Shown piece after piece: positions 1 to 11,414 of a stretch of 64,000 bases of DNA; the first letter of the stretch is position 1, and each line of letters opens with the position of its first letter. Below the pieces are notes generated by a model. That model was given only the letters and a program-made list of their open reading frames with translations. It was not told where the DNA came from and ran no database searches. The DNA is taken from the NCBI GenBank assembly GCA_003313425.1, contig NHZP01000034.1:1-64000 (forward strand), read 5' to 3'. The translations under genes were made by a program, and so were the position numbers. This DNA comes from Pseudopyrenochaeta lycopersici. Taxonomy: Eukaryota > Ascomycota > Dothideomycetes > Pleosporales > Pseudopyrenochaetaceae.

Positions 1-325
1 CAGCTCAGAAGGTCAGAAATTACACTCCCTCGAGTCTTACGGCATTTGCCGGGCAGCGACGCATCTTGGTCAGCAATCCTTATAGAGATGAATAGATATG
101 TTCGAGCAGCTGACAGCGCTTCGATGGAAGACACTCATGAAACTGTTGCTGCACGCAATGAAACACCAGCTTTCTCTACCCCTCAACAACGGCATCATCA
201 CTTCAGCGCGCAGGCGGATGTGCTCTGATACTGTACTTACGATTCGTTGTCACCATCCTAGCATCGAGAAGCAAGGTTGGTAGTTTCGCGATCCAAAAGA
301 CTGGCTAGTTTCAGCCACATTTATG

Positions 326-402
326 TTGACAGGTCTAGAAAGTACGGTGATATCTGATCGGGGAGACCGAGAATATTGGATTGACTGTCGCCCAGTCCGA
401 AG
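326..402. repeat. short dispersed repeat shared with the left flank of the 23.2-kb hAT element
   Basis: This stretch begins GTTGACAGGTCTAGAAAGTA and ends at CCGAAG. It matches 23130-23232 closely, apart from an extra block of about 25 bases in the second copy. The match stops at the same CCGAAG where the hAT element begins in the other copy, so it is either a fragment of a related element or a preferred landing sequence. No coding content is visible. Confidence 0.7.
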
Positions 403-447
403 AGCTGAGTAGAGACTAGGCTGCGCTTCGAAGAAAGAGTGAGATTA

Positions 448-683
448 CAGTGCGTAGCGAATGCGGCTTCACCTTTGCAGGCAGCAACACCAACTGGAAG
501 CCGATCAGCCAAATAAGGGTCCGGAGGTATTGTTGATCGCTGACCAATAACATCGTTTGGTTAATGCTGACGGTTAGCGCTTAACCACGTACGGAGGGTG
601 GGGCTAAGCGCACTTGCTAGCAGATTGGCGTGAAACGGTGTTGCGGCTTTTTGCAAGGGTGAAGCCGCATTCGCTAGCGACTG
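448..683. mobile_element. TA-flanked MITE with inverted ends
   Basis: A 236-bp non-coding element. The left end CAGTGCGTAGCGAATGCGGC and the right end, read on the other strand as CAGTCGCTAGCGAATGCGGC, form imperfect inverted repeats of about 45 bp. Both ends are flanked by TA (446-447 and 684-685), the target duplication of Tc1/mariner/pogo transposons. It has no transposase and would be a non-autonomous passenger. Its ends resemble those of the element at 61590-61838. Confidence 0.75.
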
Positions 684-784
684 TACTCAAAATAGAGATA
701 ATTCCAGTCTATTAAGAATTGCATCACATGCGCCACATTATTAGAGTACTCATATCAATAATTTAAACAAGTCTACGAGATCAT

Positions 785-1885
785 CTATGAGTTTACAGAA
801 ACAACAAAGTGATCCACCCCGTTCGCTACAATCTCTCCCATATAAACATCCCTGCGCGGTGTGGCCGCGTGTGCGAGGAAGGTCTCTTCACCACTGACTT
901 TAGCATTGGCGGGCTCGCTTGGCCCTAGGAGAGCGGCAATTCTTTCCCTGTAGACCTTGATTCCATGCACTCTCCACGTCATGACTGCGTCTTCGTCCAG
1001 CTCATTGTTGTCGATCCTCCTGATGCTTATCTGTGACGCCGCAGTGGGGTCTACTCGCAGGGAAAAAATGGTGCCCGAATTTACAAATAGCCTGTTCGCC
1101 CAGCTTAGCTATGACGCCTGGGACTGGCTCGACCTCGCAATCACACCATGACTCTCGCGTGGGATACGAACGAGGCCGACTGTGACTCAGCCATCCGCAC
1201 TTCTTTGCTACATATTGTGCATCAGCCTTGGTGATGGGATCACCATCGTTGATCAGAGACAGAAACAACGAGCGCCTAGAGCTGGAGCCTTCACGATCAT
1301 GCTCTTGAAGCGGAGCAATCGATATAGGCGGCGCCCCGAATACGATGCAGTGAACAGACTCGAATCTTGCTACCACTTGGGCTAGCGACGAGACTTTTGT
1401 TGTTCTGACGTGTGCATACAGAAGGCTTGCGATGGCAGCTCCTGCTGAATGGCCTGTGAACAACAGCGTCACTCCGTTCTCGACAGCACTCAAGGAGAGC
1501 GCCAGCGGATCGATCAGCAATCTGACGGTCTCTAAGAATCCAGAGTGGCATAGGTTCCGCTTCTCGCCCTGCCCCTGATCAGCACTCGAGCGAACTGCCG
1601 TTGATATGACTACGAACCAGAATATCCTCAGGCTCAGCTGCACTATTCTTCAGATTCACCATCCAGTCTTTGAGGCCTCGTGTACCAGACACAGCCACAA
1701 CAGTGACTTGCCCATGCGGGCCCGCATTCCGCTGGCTGATTTTGATTCTCTCAGGTGCAGCGCACGGCTGCGTGGTAGAGGCTACAACGTCACTGTAAGC
1801 TTCTTCCGAGCAGGTCGCTGCCAGATGTATCAGAGGCCAAGCGGCAGATGATCTGGATGATGTATCAGATGGGCGGAACTAATAT
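785..1885 (-). pseudogene. class 3 (alpha/beta hydrolase) lipase, disrupted
   Basis: Reading right to left, the parts of a class 3 lipase appear in order: a strand with the oxyanion-type motif AVSGTRGLKDW, then CHSGFLETVRLL, then the nucleophile elbow GHSAGAA, then VHCIVFGAPP, the acidic region INDGDPITKAD and a C-terminal block ending WRVHGIKVYRERI. The parts lie in three frames. The first change, near 1575, could be a 43-nt intron (GTTCGT..ATCAG). The second falls at six A's (1063-1068), where removing one base restores a continuous tail. No clear start codon or signal peptide was found upstream of 1885. Lipases of this family cut acylglycerols through a Ser-Asp-His triad. Neighbouring genes do not suggest a pathway. 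The family call is firm; whether the break is real or a sequencing error is open. Confidence 0.7.
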
Positions 1886-3205
1886 GAGCGGAATTGGGTT
1901 GACAAACAACTCGTCCTCAGTGGCAGCAAGTTGGCCTTGCTTTGACCGCTGAAAGAAAGCATGAGTGTCAGTGGCTTGACTTTGGCGAGACCGTCTTTTG
2001 GCTTGTCTCTCATTCATCCTGATGCGTAGCTTTCGATATGCTCGAGCATGTGGAAAGAAGTTTACCCCTCGCATCGTTCAGGTGGGATACTAAAGAATGT
2101 TTAAGTGTGACTCTGCAGCACATTTATAACCAAGCTTTGTGTCTGTTATGCAACGGAATGTCTAAACATTGAAAGGCCATGTTATTGTCCTAAGCGGCCA
2201 TTGATAAGAACTCTTATGCAGGATAGCCATCGACTGCCACCAGGACATTCTATCTTGTTTCTCAACCTTTTCAAACCCAAAAAGATTGCGTTGCTTGACA
2301 TGCTGAGCGAGCCAGACTGGCACGAACAAGCTGGATCAGCACATGCCATCCTTACACTCATACCAAAACACCTGACATAGTGGGTCAGTGCGACAGTCGC
2401 GCCTTCGGGCATTTAGATTTTACGTATGGACTGCTAGTGCCTAAGATGAAGAGCGTCTCAGCAGGTAGTCAACTGAGCCACAGGCATCACGACAGGTAGC
2501 GCCCTGAGTCGTCTATGTACCCGTGACGTCTACATCCTGGAGGGAAAAATGGTTCTCCGCTGATTCTTAGAGGTGAATGTGCTGGGTAGGACTTCAGACC
2601 GCAACATGATGCGTCGAGGTTATGTTGCTTCATACCAGGGTCTTATAAGTTACAATGCAACATTCGATCAGTACTTAGTGGTGAGCTTGGCTCTCTCATC
2701 TTGCGCATTGTAATTCATTCTTCATTTTTCTCTAATGATAACGGAAAGCAGCAAGGCACTGGAGGTAGTGCGCGCTTCTGACGACTTTGCTGCGCTTCGA
2801 ATTCGACTCGATTAGTCCGCTCCACTCGGCGGTCTACACCATCGTGCGCTGTAAAGTTCACCTAACAACTCAAAAGCTTGATGCACTCCAAAATGCGCTT
2901 CACAGATGATGTAAGGTGTGTGATTCTGGTTTTTCATATACAACATTTTATATCTTCCACTCTACATTGCTGAGCCAATCCAGGCAAATCCTGGTTACAT
3001 ATCATTCAGACTGCATCTATACCATTTGAGTCTAGCACGTAAAGACTTCTTTGAAGTGATCTGGTGGTGATTGAAGACCTTGCCTGACCTGCTCAACGTA
3101 TAGCCTACTCGCGGTTGGAAGCACAATGTGCGGAACGTCTTAAGCCAATATCGTCGCCAAGTTGCTGCTCGCTATGATTTATGTCGCCTTCCGAGTATAT
3201 GAGAC
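1886..3205. other. intergenic, no supported gene
   Basis: No reading frame here shows recognisable motifs or convincing protein character. A small inverted pair TTACAATGC/GCATTGTAA lies at about 2649 and 2704. Confidence 0.5.
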
Positions 3206-3694
3206 TCATCCCTTTGCAATGTGGCTCATGAATTTTTCAATGGCGGTTGTGGTGTTGCTATGTTGTTTCTGCCAGGTTTCATCAATGACCGCTAATACAT
3301 TGGTGAGGTTTTCGAGACTCGAATAACACTCTTCCAACATCTGTTTCAATGCAGCAGCGTTCGTCGAATCGTGCAAGGGCAAAAGCTTGCTATCCTTCGT
3401 CAATGAAGTTCCGCTTTGGTCTGGAGCGCCCACGACAATCTGGCCGGTATTATTTTTCGGATTGGCCGAACCACGTCGAGTGTCCTTGGTCACTAGCACT
3501 TGAGATGACCCGCTGTCACCATCCCTAGATTTTCCCCCTTCATTTCGACGTTGCTTGTCTTTCTTGGCCTGGGACTTTTCCAGCTTTGTAGGTGTATCTA
3601 GCTTGACCGAGGTCGGTGGAGCTGGACACGGACTTTCCAGGGCACTTTCCCTTCCTTTCACGTTTTCCGCAGATTTCCCTTTTGTGGCCTTCAT
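3206..3694 (-). CDS. hypothetical basic low-complexity protein
   Basis: A 162-residue single-exon frame. I chose the ATG at 3692-3694 because the upstream extension lacks an ATG and contains a TATATATA box about 60 bases before it. The first 110 residues are rich in Lys, Ser, Pro and Asp and probably disordered; the last 50 look helical (LKQMLEECYSSLENL). No signal peptide, membrane segment or known domain is seen. It could be a nuclear or scaffold protein, but nothing in the sequence settles that. It is divergent from the AA11 gene, with about 400 bp of shared upstream region. Confidence 0.45.
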   Translation of the reverse strand: MKATKGKSAENVKGRESALESPCPAPPTSVKLDTPTKLEKSQAKKDKQRRNEGGKSRDGDSGSSQVLVTKDTRRGSANPKNNTGQIVVGAPDQSGTSLTKDSKLLPLHDSTNAAALKQMLEECYSSLENLTNVLAVIDETWQKQHSNTTTAIEKFMSHIAKG

Positions 3695-4041
3695 TCCAGC
3701 AGTGAGTCCGATAGTCGTACTAAGTTTTGGGGCAGAAAGGAAGTATAATCTTACTATATATACATGCTTCACTCGGCATCTTGTTCATCTTGATATGCCT
3801 AGCGGTGCACGATGCCACTTCACTGCTCTCGCCGCAGTTGAATGATGCATGACTGTTGAGCATAAAAATCCGTATGACGGAGGGACGCAGCAAGACATCA
3901 TTCCGCCCATCATCTTCTCATGTTCTCTCTTGTAAGCGTGCTGTTGCATTGCAAGCAAGGCAACGTAAATCTGTTAGATCATTGCTTAACCGTCATCCAT
4001 CATGGGCCCATTAGCTCGCATGTCGAGTATAAGACACGACG

Positions 4042-4048
4042 TATAAAT
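4042..4048 (+). promoter_or_regulatory. TATA box of the AA11 gene
   Basis: TATAAAT lies 54 bases upstream of the chosen ATG at 4102. This position favours the downstream ATG over the ATG at 4054, which is only 6 bases from the box. Confidence 0.5.
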
Positions 4049-4101
4049 CCTCCATGTATGTAGAGACTCCCAATAATCTGCCAAGGTTCAGCTTCAGTAC
4101 G

Positions 4102-5247
4102 ATGCTGACTCGAATTGCTCCACTCGCGTTGGCGTTCGCCATACTTTCGAACTCTGTGGCGCATTTGATGCTTGAAAATCCCATACCATTCGGCAAACCT
4201 ACGCTGAACAACTCTCCTTTGGACGGTGCTGGGTTGGACTTCCCCTGCAAACTGCGAGAAGGCGTGTACGATCTGACTCAAATGAACAACTGGACAGCTG
4301 GTGAGGCGCAAACCATCCGCTTTCTAGGGTCTGCGGTCCACGGTGGAGGGTCTTGCCAGTTCTCTGTGACAAAGGATCTGCACCCTACAAAAGCCAGCCG
4401 GTGGAAGGTAGTTCATAGTGTGATCGGGGGATGTCCCGCAAGTGTGGGCGGTAATCTTCCTGGAGGTCCCACCAGCCACGGGGCGGCCACATTCGACGTC
4501 GTGATGCCGAAAGGCATGCCGAGTGGTAGATATACGTTTGCTTGGACCTGGTTCAACAGACAAGGAAACCGTGAGATGTACATGAACTGCGCCCCAATTT
4601 CCGTCAGCGGCGGTGGCAACGACACTGCCTTCTTCGAGTCTTTGCCCAACATGTTTGTCGCCAATTTGCCGAGCACAGCTTGCTCTACCCTAGAAGACTT
4701 CGATCTTGCATTCCCCGAACCGGGAGACTCAGTAGTCACTGGCAGCCAGGCCAAGATCGCCACGACGCTTGTTGGACCTGGGTGTGCTTCTATGACTACA
4801 CTAGGTGCCGGTTCTAGAGCCACCCACTCTGTTAAGGGCTCTGCACATAGCTTGCCCAACCGAAGCGGCGTGAAGACGACTTTGTATCCGCAGACAGCGA
4901 CGTCTGGAATGCCAACAGGGGCCCAGTCCATGATAGATGCCGAGGAAGTCTTCTTGTTCGGAAAGACGTCCACTATCGAGTCTCAGATCCTTGTCGCGCA
5001 GGCCACATCGATGTTGGCACCTGAGATGGCAATGCCGACCTCGACTCTACCAGTAGCTACTTCTGGTCCTTGCATTCCTTGCGACCCCAAGGATGACATT
5101 GTCTGCATCGATCAAAGCCATTATGGGCTCTGTAATCTAGGCTGTGCACTCTCTCAACCTCTGGCTTCTGGGACTGTTTGCTTGGACGGACGAATTTTCA
5201 GACGTGGTGCGCGACTGCTACCTCATCATGGCTCGCCAGCCGAGTAG
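4102..5247 (+). CDS. secreted AA11-type lytic polysaccharide monooxygenase
   Basis: A 381-residue intronless gene. It is a copper enzyme of the type that cuts crystalline chitin oxidatively outside the cell. Residues 1-20 (MLTRIAPLALAFAILSNSVA) are a signal peptide; cleavage exposes the essential N-terminal His. The second copper ligand is His80 in AVHGGGSCQ and the axial Tyr is Tyr160 in REMYMNC; in mature numbering these are 1, 60 and 140, the spacing I recall for the characterised Aspergillus oryzae AA11. WTWFN and the paired cysteines also fit. After a Ser/Thr-rich linker, residues about 330-376 form a Cys-rich module (IVCIDQSHYGLCNLGC) like the chitin-binding X278 tail of AA11 proteins. 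The start was chosen to place the signal peptide directly before His. No break is seen. Substrate is inferred from family, not shown. Confidence 0.9.
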   Translation: MLTRIAPLALAFAILSNSVAHLMLENPIPFGKPTLNNSPLDGAGLDFPCKLREGVYDLTQMNNWTAGEAQTIRFLGSAVHGGGSCQFSVTKDLHPTKASRWKVVHSVIGGCPASVGGNLPGGPTSHGAATFDVVMPKGMPSGRYTFAWTWFNRQGNREMYMNCAPISVSGGGNDTAFFESLPNMFVANLPSTACSTLEDFDLAFPEPGDSVVTGSQAKIATTLVGPGCASMTTLGAGSRATHSVKGSAHSLPNRSGVKTTLYPQTATSGMPTGAQSMIDAEEVFLFGKTSTIESQILVAQATSMLAPEMAMPTSTLPVATSGPCIPCDPKDDIVCIDQSHYGLCNLGCALSQPLASGTVCLDGRIFRRGARLLPHHGSPAE

Positions 5248-5862
5248 CAAGTCCAATAGGTCTTCGCACTTTCACGCTCCTTCTCAAGTAGAGCTTCTTG
5301 GATCCTGCTGCTGGAAGCATTGTGAGCTTGAGCCTATGCTAGCTTCTATAGCTATAGCTAAATTTGCTATCCTTGTGTTGTCGCAAGCAGGAGCACAAAG
5401 AAAGGCTTCCACATGGCGGAGTCTATCTAGCTCATAATCTTGTCAGCGATGACAAGGCTCTCCTCCTGAATTCAGACTTTTGATGGGTAACGTACTAGCT
5501 TGCTGAAGTTTGAGAGATAATCACGTCTTGGCTGACTCTAGTACCCATGCCCGCCCACTCTCGTAGCTTAAACAGGTTGGGCTAACGTTAGTGCAGTTCT
5601 TCTGGTTCTGGTATCACATTGTTCTCTAGTAAATTAGCAAGTATTTCAAGCTGGCGGCTCGCCCGACCCCGTGTTCATTATCATGTGAGGGAAATGGATA
5701 AATTATATTGGTATATTTTTCCCACCAATTTTGCTGCAAGTTGCTATCATCAGCCAAGACGGTGTCAGGTCAGCAGTATGGCGGACAATAACAAGGTATC
5801 GTGTTATCGAGCAGTAGAAACTACATCGGCCGCGTGGAGATGAATGAGCATTTGGCCCTTGC
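5248..5862. other. intergenic, no supported gene
   Basis: AT-rich spacer after the AA11 gene, with a short palindromic tract around TAGCTATAGCTA near 5349. No coding signal was found. Confidence 0.5.
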
Positions 5863-6150
5863 TCATGTCGGCCGACCAGCTGTAGATCCCATATCGCTGG
5901 CTGAACGCAAATCTCTCTTGATGATACGTCCGAGCACATATATGCATTTCAGCAGACGGGTGACCCGTCTCAGACGCCTGGCGGACTTGAAACTCGTAGA
6001 CTCAGCATCGAGGGATGGGGCAGGCCCAAGGAGAGGTGGCTTCCTATCCTGGTGGTACTGCAAAACCGGAGGTGAGGAGGGAGAACATTCGTCTTCCGCT
6101 TCGTCAATAACAATTTGGGGCACAGTGCCGGGTTCGAGCTCGATTGCCAT
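5863..6150 (-). CDS. small hypothetical protein
   Basis: A 95-residue frame with a good start context (CCAAGATGG). It has an acidic N-terminal third (MAIELEPGTVPQIVIDEAED), a proline-rich middle and a basic helical region (SARRLRRVTRLLKCIYVLGR). The same frame is open about 60 bases upstream without another ATG, so this may be one exon of a larger gene. No family is recognised. It is listed because its composition looks more protein-like than other frames nearby. Confidence 0.3.
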   Translation of the reverse strand: MAIELEPGTVPQIVIDEAEDECSPSSPPVLQYHQDRKPPLLGPAPSLDAESTSFKSARRLRRVTRLLKCIYVLGRIIKRDLRSASDMGSTAGRPT

Positions 6151-6209
6151 CTTGGAAAAAGTCGTCGGATCGGCCTCTAGGATTGGGGTCGATTCCGTCA
6201 GGGATTTTC

Positions 6210-9200
6210 CTTATGTTTTTGTCTTTCGAGGGTATTGTAGCATACGAGACTGGCTGTGGTAGGATCTCAAGCAACGCGCCGACCAACGCACAACAACAGA
6301 CTAAACTGAAAATTTATACATACAAAGTTGAGGAACGAATCGCTGATTCGCGTGAACACGACTGCTACGAGAATGCATTATGCTTTCACCCAGCATTACT
6401 TGGGGTAGTGCCGAAATTCACTCTAGGGCGCCAGTGAATGTAGCTTCCCCCTGAGCAGGCCCCGCCCTAATGCTTGAAGCGCTCAGAACGCTTACACACG
6501 GCTGACGCACATGATCATGCTTCCTTTCTGTCTCCCAACAGCGTAATCAAAGGCTCTTTTCAGGGTGACCTGTGTGATAGACCTAGAAAGAATAGAATCG
6601 ATACTATATGAATGTCGAATGGGTAGATCGACACGACATCGATGTTGAATCGTCAATGTTCTGAGGCAGGAGGCCGGAACATATATTTGCAAGTGGCGCG
6701 TCATGCTGCTCCTCTTACCACGAAACATTCCATCCTAGGGCAGTATTAGAGTAGGTATTAAGATAAATTCTTAACTTAATGTTAATCCAAGTGCCAGTGA
6801 TTAGGCCAGCAAAGCAAAGTTGATATAACAATTAGCGGTGGTGATTTCTACGGTATCGCGGCTGACAGAAGCGCAGCGTGAATACAGCTAATACAGCGCC
6901 CATACACAGTTTACGCGGAAATCTGTAAGTGCCAGTGAATAGGCTAGTGGATAAAGTCTATGCGAGTAGTGCTGGCCCTGCTGGGACGGTTGAAGATTTG
7001 TCTGTAGAGGGGGAAATTTAGTAAAAAAGTGTACGCACGGATGAAAAGTAGCGACTTTATAGCGGGACAGCAAGGTCTACAGAGATCATAACAGGGATCC
7101 AGTGTTACCAATGGGTAATCAGACTGGACTGGAATGATTGAAGGGACTGATTAAGGTAGCAGTCTAGGGCCTTGAGCAGAGCTAGTCTAGTACGAGTTAG
7201 GATAGTTCATATACGGCTTAACCAGTTATTATTATAACGAGTTGCCCAGGAATGGTTCGCTCGGAGCCTACATTTGTAGTAAAACAGTATCCCTTACTAC
7301 GGCTCCACTATTAAGCTCTTATATCCCTACAATAGTTATAAAAGGTCTTATCTAAGCCGAAGAGCTGTTACGATCCTGCCCTGCACCCTGCAGCGAACCA
7401 TGGGCCAACCTGGTTCGGTCGCACTTAATCATAAACCCCCATGTTAAAGATTGCATTCGGTGTTCTTCGAATAGGTACTCTGCGGCCCCACAGAGTGAAA
7501 TTCCAGGTGATAAATACTGAAGTGCTTCCTCATATACCTAATTTCTATCGCATTTTCAAATACCTAATGCGCTCAGAACGCCGCAAATCGCAATGCCGTC
7601 ATGTCATAGAAGCTACTTTTGTTGACGAAATCTTGGCTTGGTGTATCCTTTCAATTTCAGCGAGCGATTCCAAAGGCAAGAATAGATCAGGTACGTACGG
7701 GCTTCTTTTGTAGACTCTGCACATCTTCACTAGCTGTTAGGGCAATAGGATGATCGTGAAGCGAAGACTCACAGCCTGCGTGCACTTGAGATGGAGTATC
7801 TGGAGTGGAGAGGCTTTGATATGCCCTGAGGCTCTCCACGCGAGTGCAGCCCTACACAACACCGTCTTTGCGCAAGTACGCGGCAGACGCCCTTGCGGAT
7901 TGCGTGCTCGTGTATCGCTTGACGAACCGAGTGCAGTGTCCTTCGATGCCGATGCTGTTCTACATTAGTCTTCGTGGAGCGCATCTTGGGGCGATGGGTT
8001 CGCAGGCTTTACACTTGACGCCTTGCCTTGGTCTTCTCAGGTTCGATAATAGCGGCATAACTGTATGCAGTCGCTTCTCCGTTCAGTCCCTTCGAAGAAT
8101 CGAACGTTTGTGTAGGCTTGCGTGTTTACTAGGGTTCGGGCTCGTGCACATTTATAAGTATCTCGAGTAAGACGTACGCGTCAGCGGATATCCTTTCTTT
8201 ATTCCGCACATACGCCGGACTCAGCGGCAACGACTCCCTTCGCTATGTAAGCGCTGAGGAGTAGCCACTTTTTTCAGCGTTTGTCGATTGTCTGGTTGAC
8301 AACTCTGCAAATAGCAGCTTCGTGAGACCAATAATATTAGCATTTCTGGCTGCTTACTTATGTGATGCTTTGTGCGGAGAAGTTGCATCTTATCGATGAC
8401 GTCGTGTTGTTCTCAACGGCGCGATCGGCCGGCCACCGTTGTCAATTCTACAAATCTGCCCTCCATTGTGGCCCTGCACTACGCATTCATTCAGTATGCA
8501 TGCTGAGGAAGAGCTACTTAGCTAAGCGCGCGATTGGGCTACGCACAGAGGCGCGAGGGACTATGGCGGCGGAGCATTCCTCCTATTCCTTACGGCGGTT
8601 AACAGCGTACACTGATTTGCACTGGCATACGGCAAAGATACATGTTTCTCGCTTTGAAAGCCCCCGGTCATGCTGATATGGGCTTTACCTAGTATATATC
8701 TAGTGCCAAGCAGCAAAGCCTATCGCCAAACCGATTCGCCAATGGAACCTTGGGCTACCATAAAACCAATGAAGCAAAGTCATCTGCGAAGCAAGAAACC
8801 CGGAAACTGCAACTGCATCTCAGTGTATATACTTGCTCAAATTGCTCGTCGTGACAATGAGTGATGTTTATAGCATAATGCAGGACAGTGCAATCAAACT
8901 AGCAAAATACGGAAGTCACGTTCACTGTCAATATATTTTGCCATACAGTATATACCCATGTCCCAAAGATTCTTAGAGAGTCAGGTGTTAACGCCTTGCA
9001 CTAGTGAATAAACACATGCTAATTGTAAGTACGCTGCTCTCTACTTAGTATTCTTAGTCGAAGTGCTTACAGTAAAGACTAGGAATTCGGGTCTAAAACC
9101 TTGAGCTGTCAGCAATAAAATAAGCTGGGCCCAAAGAAGTGATTTTGATCTAAAAGATGGCCTATTCTGCCTGGTTTCTTTCCTGTCTTAGCTTGATTCT

Positions 9201-9345
9201 TACTTGGTCTGTTTAGCGCCAACAGTCACAGAAGCAAATTTGATTTGGTTGCTGACTTCTCTGCTTAAACAAGTAAGCTAGTACATACAGCTCCTTGAAA
9301 GATCGCGTCGTCCTTCGTCTTTCAGAGCGCTTCGCAACACCCATT
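6210..9345. other. long gene-poor stretch with degenerate repeat-like DNA
   Basis: Over 3 kb without a supportable gene. The motif AAGTGCCAGTGA(A/T)TAGGC occurs twice, near 6787 and 6926. The segment from about 7100 to 7390 is AT-rich, bounded by TGTTAC at both sides, and could be an old solo LTR, but no matching partner is visible. Frames between 7440 and 8870 show no motifs. Confidence 0.4.
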
Positions 9346-9776
9346 ATGCGCCTATACAACCTCGCCGTCATCGCCCCAGTGATTACCATAGTCCAAGCCG
9401 CATGTTACAAATTGACGACCGGCATGTATGGTCAGAACATGGATGGCGCAGACGCAGTGGTCGACAAGCTCTGTGACTATGACTTAGCTGGCTACTTCAC
9501 CGAAGGCCAGACCAAATACCGTTGTTTTCAGCTGCCCAAGAACAAGGTCGAACTCTGGGTTGGTTGGAAGGGCCGTGGCGGCCTAACACTGAATAGTAAG
9601 GACTGCAAGATGCGTCTTAAGAACGAAATGAATGGGTGTGCTCTTGGTGGTGAAAATGTTGTAGCTGACTGGTACTTCCGGTAAGCACTCTTGCCCCTTG
9701 TCACACTTAGCAGAACCTTCAGACGGTTTTCTAACCCTAACGTAATAGTGTCGATCCTAATTGGGGAGAATGCTAG
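9346..9776 (+). CDS. small secreted cysteine-rich protein (two exons)
   Basis: Predicted 120 residues. Exon 1 (9346-9680) begins with a signal peptide MRLYNLAVIAPVITIVQA. A 68-nt intron (9681-9748, GTAAGC..AATAG with a CTAAC branch motif) joins in frame to exon 2 (9749-9776), giving the ending WYFRVDPNWGEC. The mature part holds six cysteines (in ACYK, LCDY, RCFQ, DCKM, GCAL, GEC), enough for three disulfides. The C-terminal pattern Cys..Gly-Gly..W-F-R-x-D-P-N-x-G-x-Cys recurs, as I recall, in small secreted proteins of plant-associated ascomycetes, but I know no proven function. It stands alone in a gene-poor stretch, a common setting for candidate effectors. The splice model is supported by the frame and by the terminal cysteine. 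Confidence 0.75.
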
Positions 9777-11413
9777 ATAGAGAAGAGTTGACATCATGGC
9801 TAGAAGCAACGTTAGGGGTTCGTAGGCAATAGGTAGATGAGATCGAAGAATTAGATATAGATGAATGTGAGCTCCTCGTTCTTCTAGGTTATTTACTCTA
9901 ATACAGTGAGCCTCATGCTTGGGCGGTAGCTAGACTAGGGCCTAAATATAGTTCCTTGTTACTTACTGAAATGCTTGTACATCTTCACTATTTCCTAGTG
10001 AGAGTTGATTGGAAATCCACCATTGTGGAAAAGCAACGTTGTGGAATACCAGTGCACAACCCCACAATAAGCCGTAGAGCAAGGATAAGAAAGGGCAACG
10101 AAAAATGAGCAGAAGAGTAAGCAATCCTCCGTGGTGGGGGTCATGGCGTTGGGTTCCCAACTGTAGCGTTCGCTTTTGCTTGTGCTTGTTCTTTACCAGA
10201 TTAGGACCAATCAATCATTCACTTCCTAAGACAATATTTATGAGCACTTCCATCTGCCAAACATGATCTCCATCATAATTACGTCCCAACGTGCCCGGAT
10301 GTCATGGATTTGTTCAAGAGCAATCCAAACCAATAACCCATCCAATTGCCAGTCGACGGGCAACCTGGTCAGCCGAAGCGTTGAGCGAGATGCTGCAGCC
10401 AGGGACTGGTTCTCGAAGCCGAAAACCTAGGCCAGCGTCAACCAAAAAAGCTTTAAGCGACAATTCTTCCGCGCTAGACGTGAATCTTATCGATGCATGT
10501 GGACTACGTAAAGGCGTGCAGAGTGTTCATTGCTAGCCAGACATTACTTATCTTACATCCTGTAAGCAGCTGTCAGTAGTCACACGCTGCCGTTCTGTTC
10601 TGGGTGCCAATGCTGACCCTAAGCAAATGTCCTCAACTGGATGACTTTGCCAGTCGATCAAAATTCTGCGCATGTGCGCCCAGATCCCGGCTGGATGAGT
10701 GCAGATTCTTTCCAGCCTCTGCCCGTTGTTGCCTTCGAGACAACGTGAACAACTCGCAACGTTCATGGGAGAAAAGTTTCATCACGACTAACACCTCGCT
10801 ATCGCTGCGGATAGTAAAGGGAGAGTACCAATTCGCAAGAAAGCAAGGAAAGAATCGGCAGACGAGACACGGGCGCAGGAGGCGAAGGCTAAAATGGAAA
10901 AACGCTCTACTTGCACGGCCACGGCGGACTACGCAGGAGGGCTGTCCGCAGCTAGGTCTACCTGGCGTGAAACTTCGCTGTGGGCATGAAGACTTCAGTC
11001 CCTCGGCTCAGCTGGTAATTGCAGACGACATCGCAGATCGCCTGCCATTTGCTACGACCACGATCCCAGGTAGGCAAACCGCAGAGAAAGCCGTCGTTGG
11101 AAAGTGGGACCTACGTTTTGGTAGCAACTCTTGCCTGTCTCCAAGCACCACGCGTGAATTCGGCGATCCAGAGCGGCGTTGGTGTAGTCCATCCACTCAA
11201 AGTCACCTTGCAGCGCATGAGCCCAACGATTCCGGCTCCTTGGCGGATCAGCACACCTCAAACGAACATACGACGAAGATAAGGCATCCTGATAGCAGAA
11301 GCAACTTTGAAGGACCACCACACTCGCACTATAGGTTCAGAATCGCTGAGAACGGGCGTGACGGGGAAGAAGGTACCAGATTTGACTTTGTCACGTAGCC
11401 CGATTATGCTAAG
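9777..11413. other. intergenic or decayed upstream part of the OB-fold gene
   Basis: A 264-codon frame crosses 10604-11398 but reads as low-quality, Arg- and Ser-rich protein. A different frame near 10810-10980 gives charged helical text (ETRAQEAKAKMEKR) that might be an older 5' part of the gene at 11415. I cannot define exons here. Confidence 0.35.
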
Positions 11414-11414
11414 A

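Noticed and set aside
7100..7390. Solo LTR
   Set aside because: TGTTAC words at both sides and an AT-rich body are suggestive, but there is no partner copy, primer-binding site or target duplication in the window.
10604..11398. 264-codon plus-strand frame
   Set aside because: Arg/Ser/Thr-rich text without motifs; starts and composition look accidental, and other frames in the region look more protein-like in parts.
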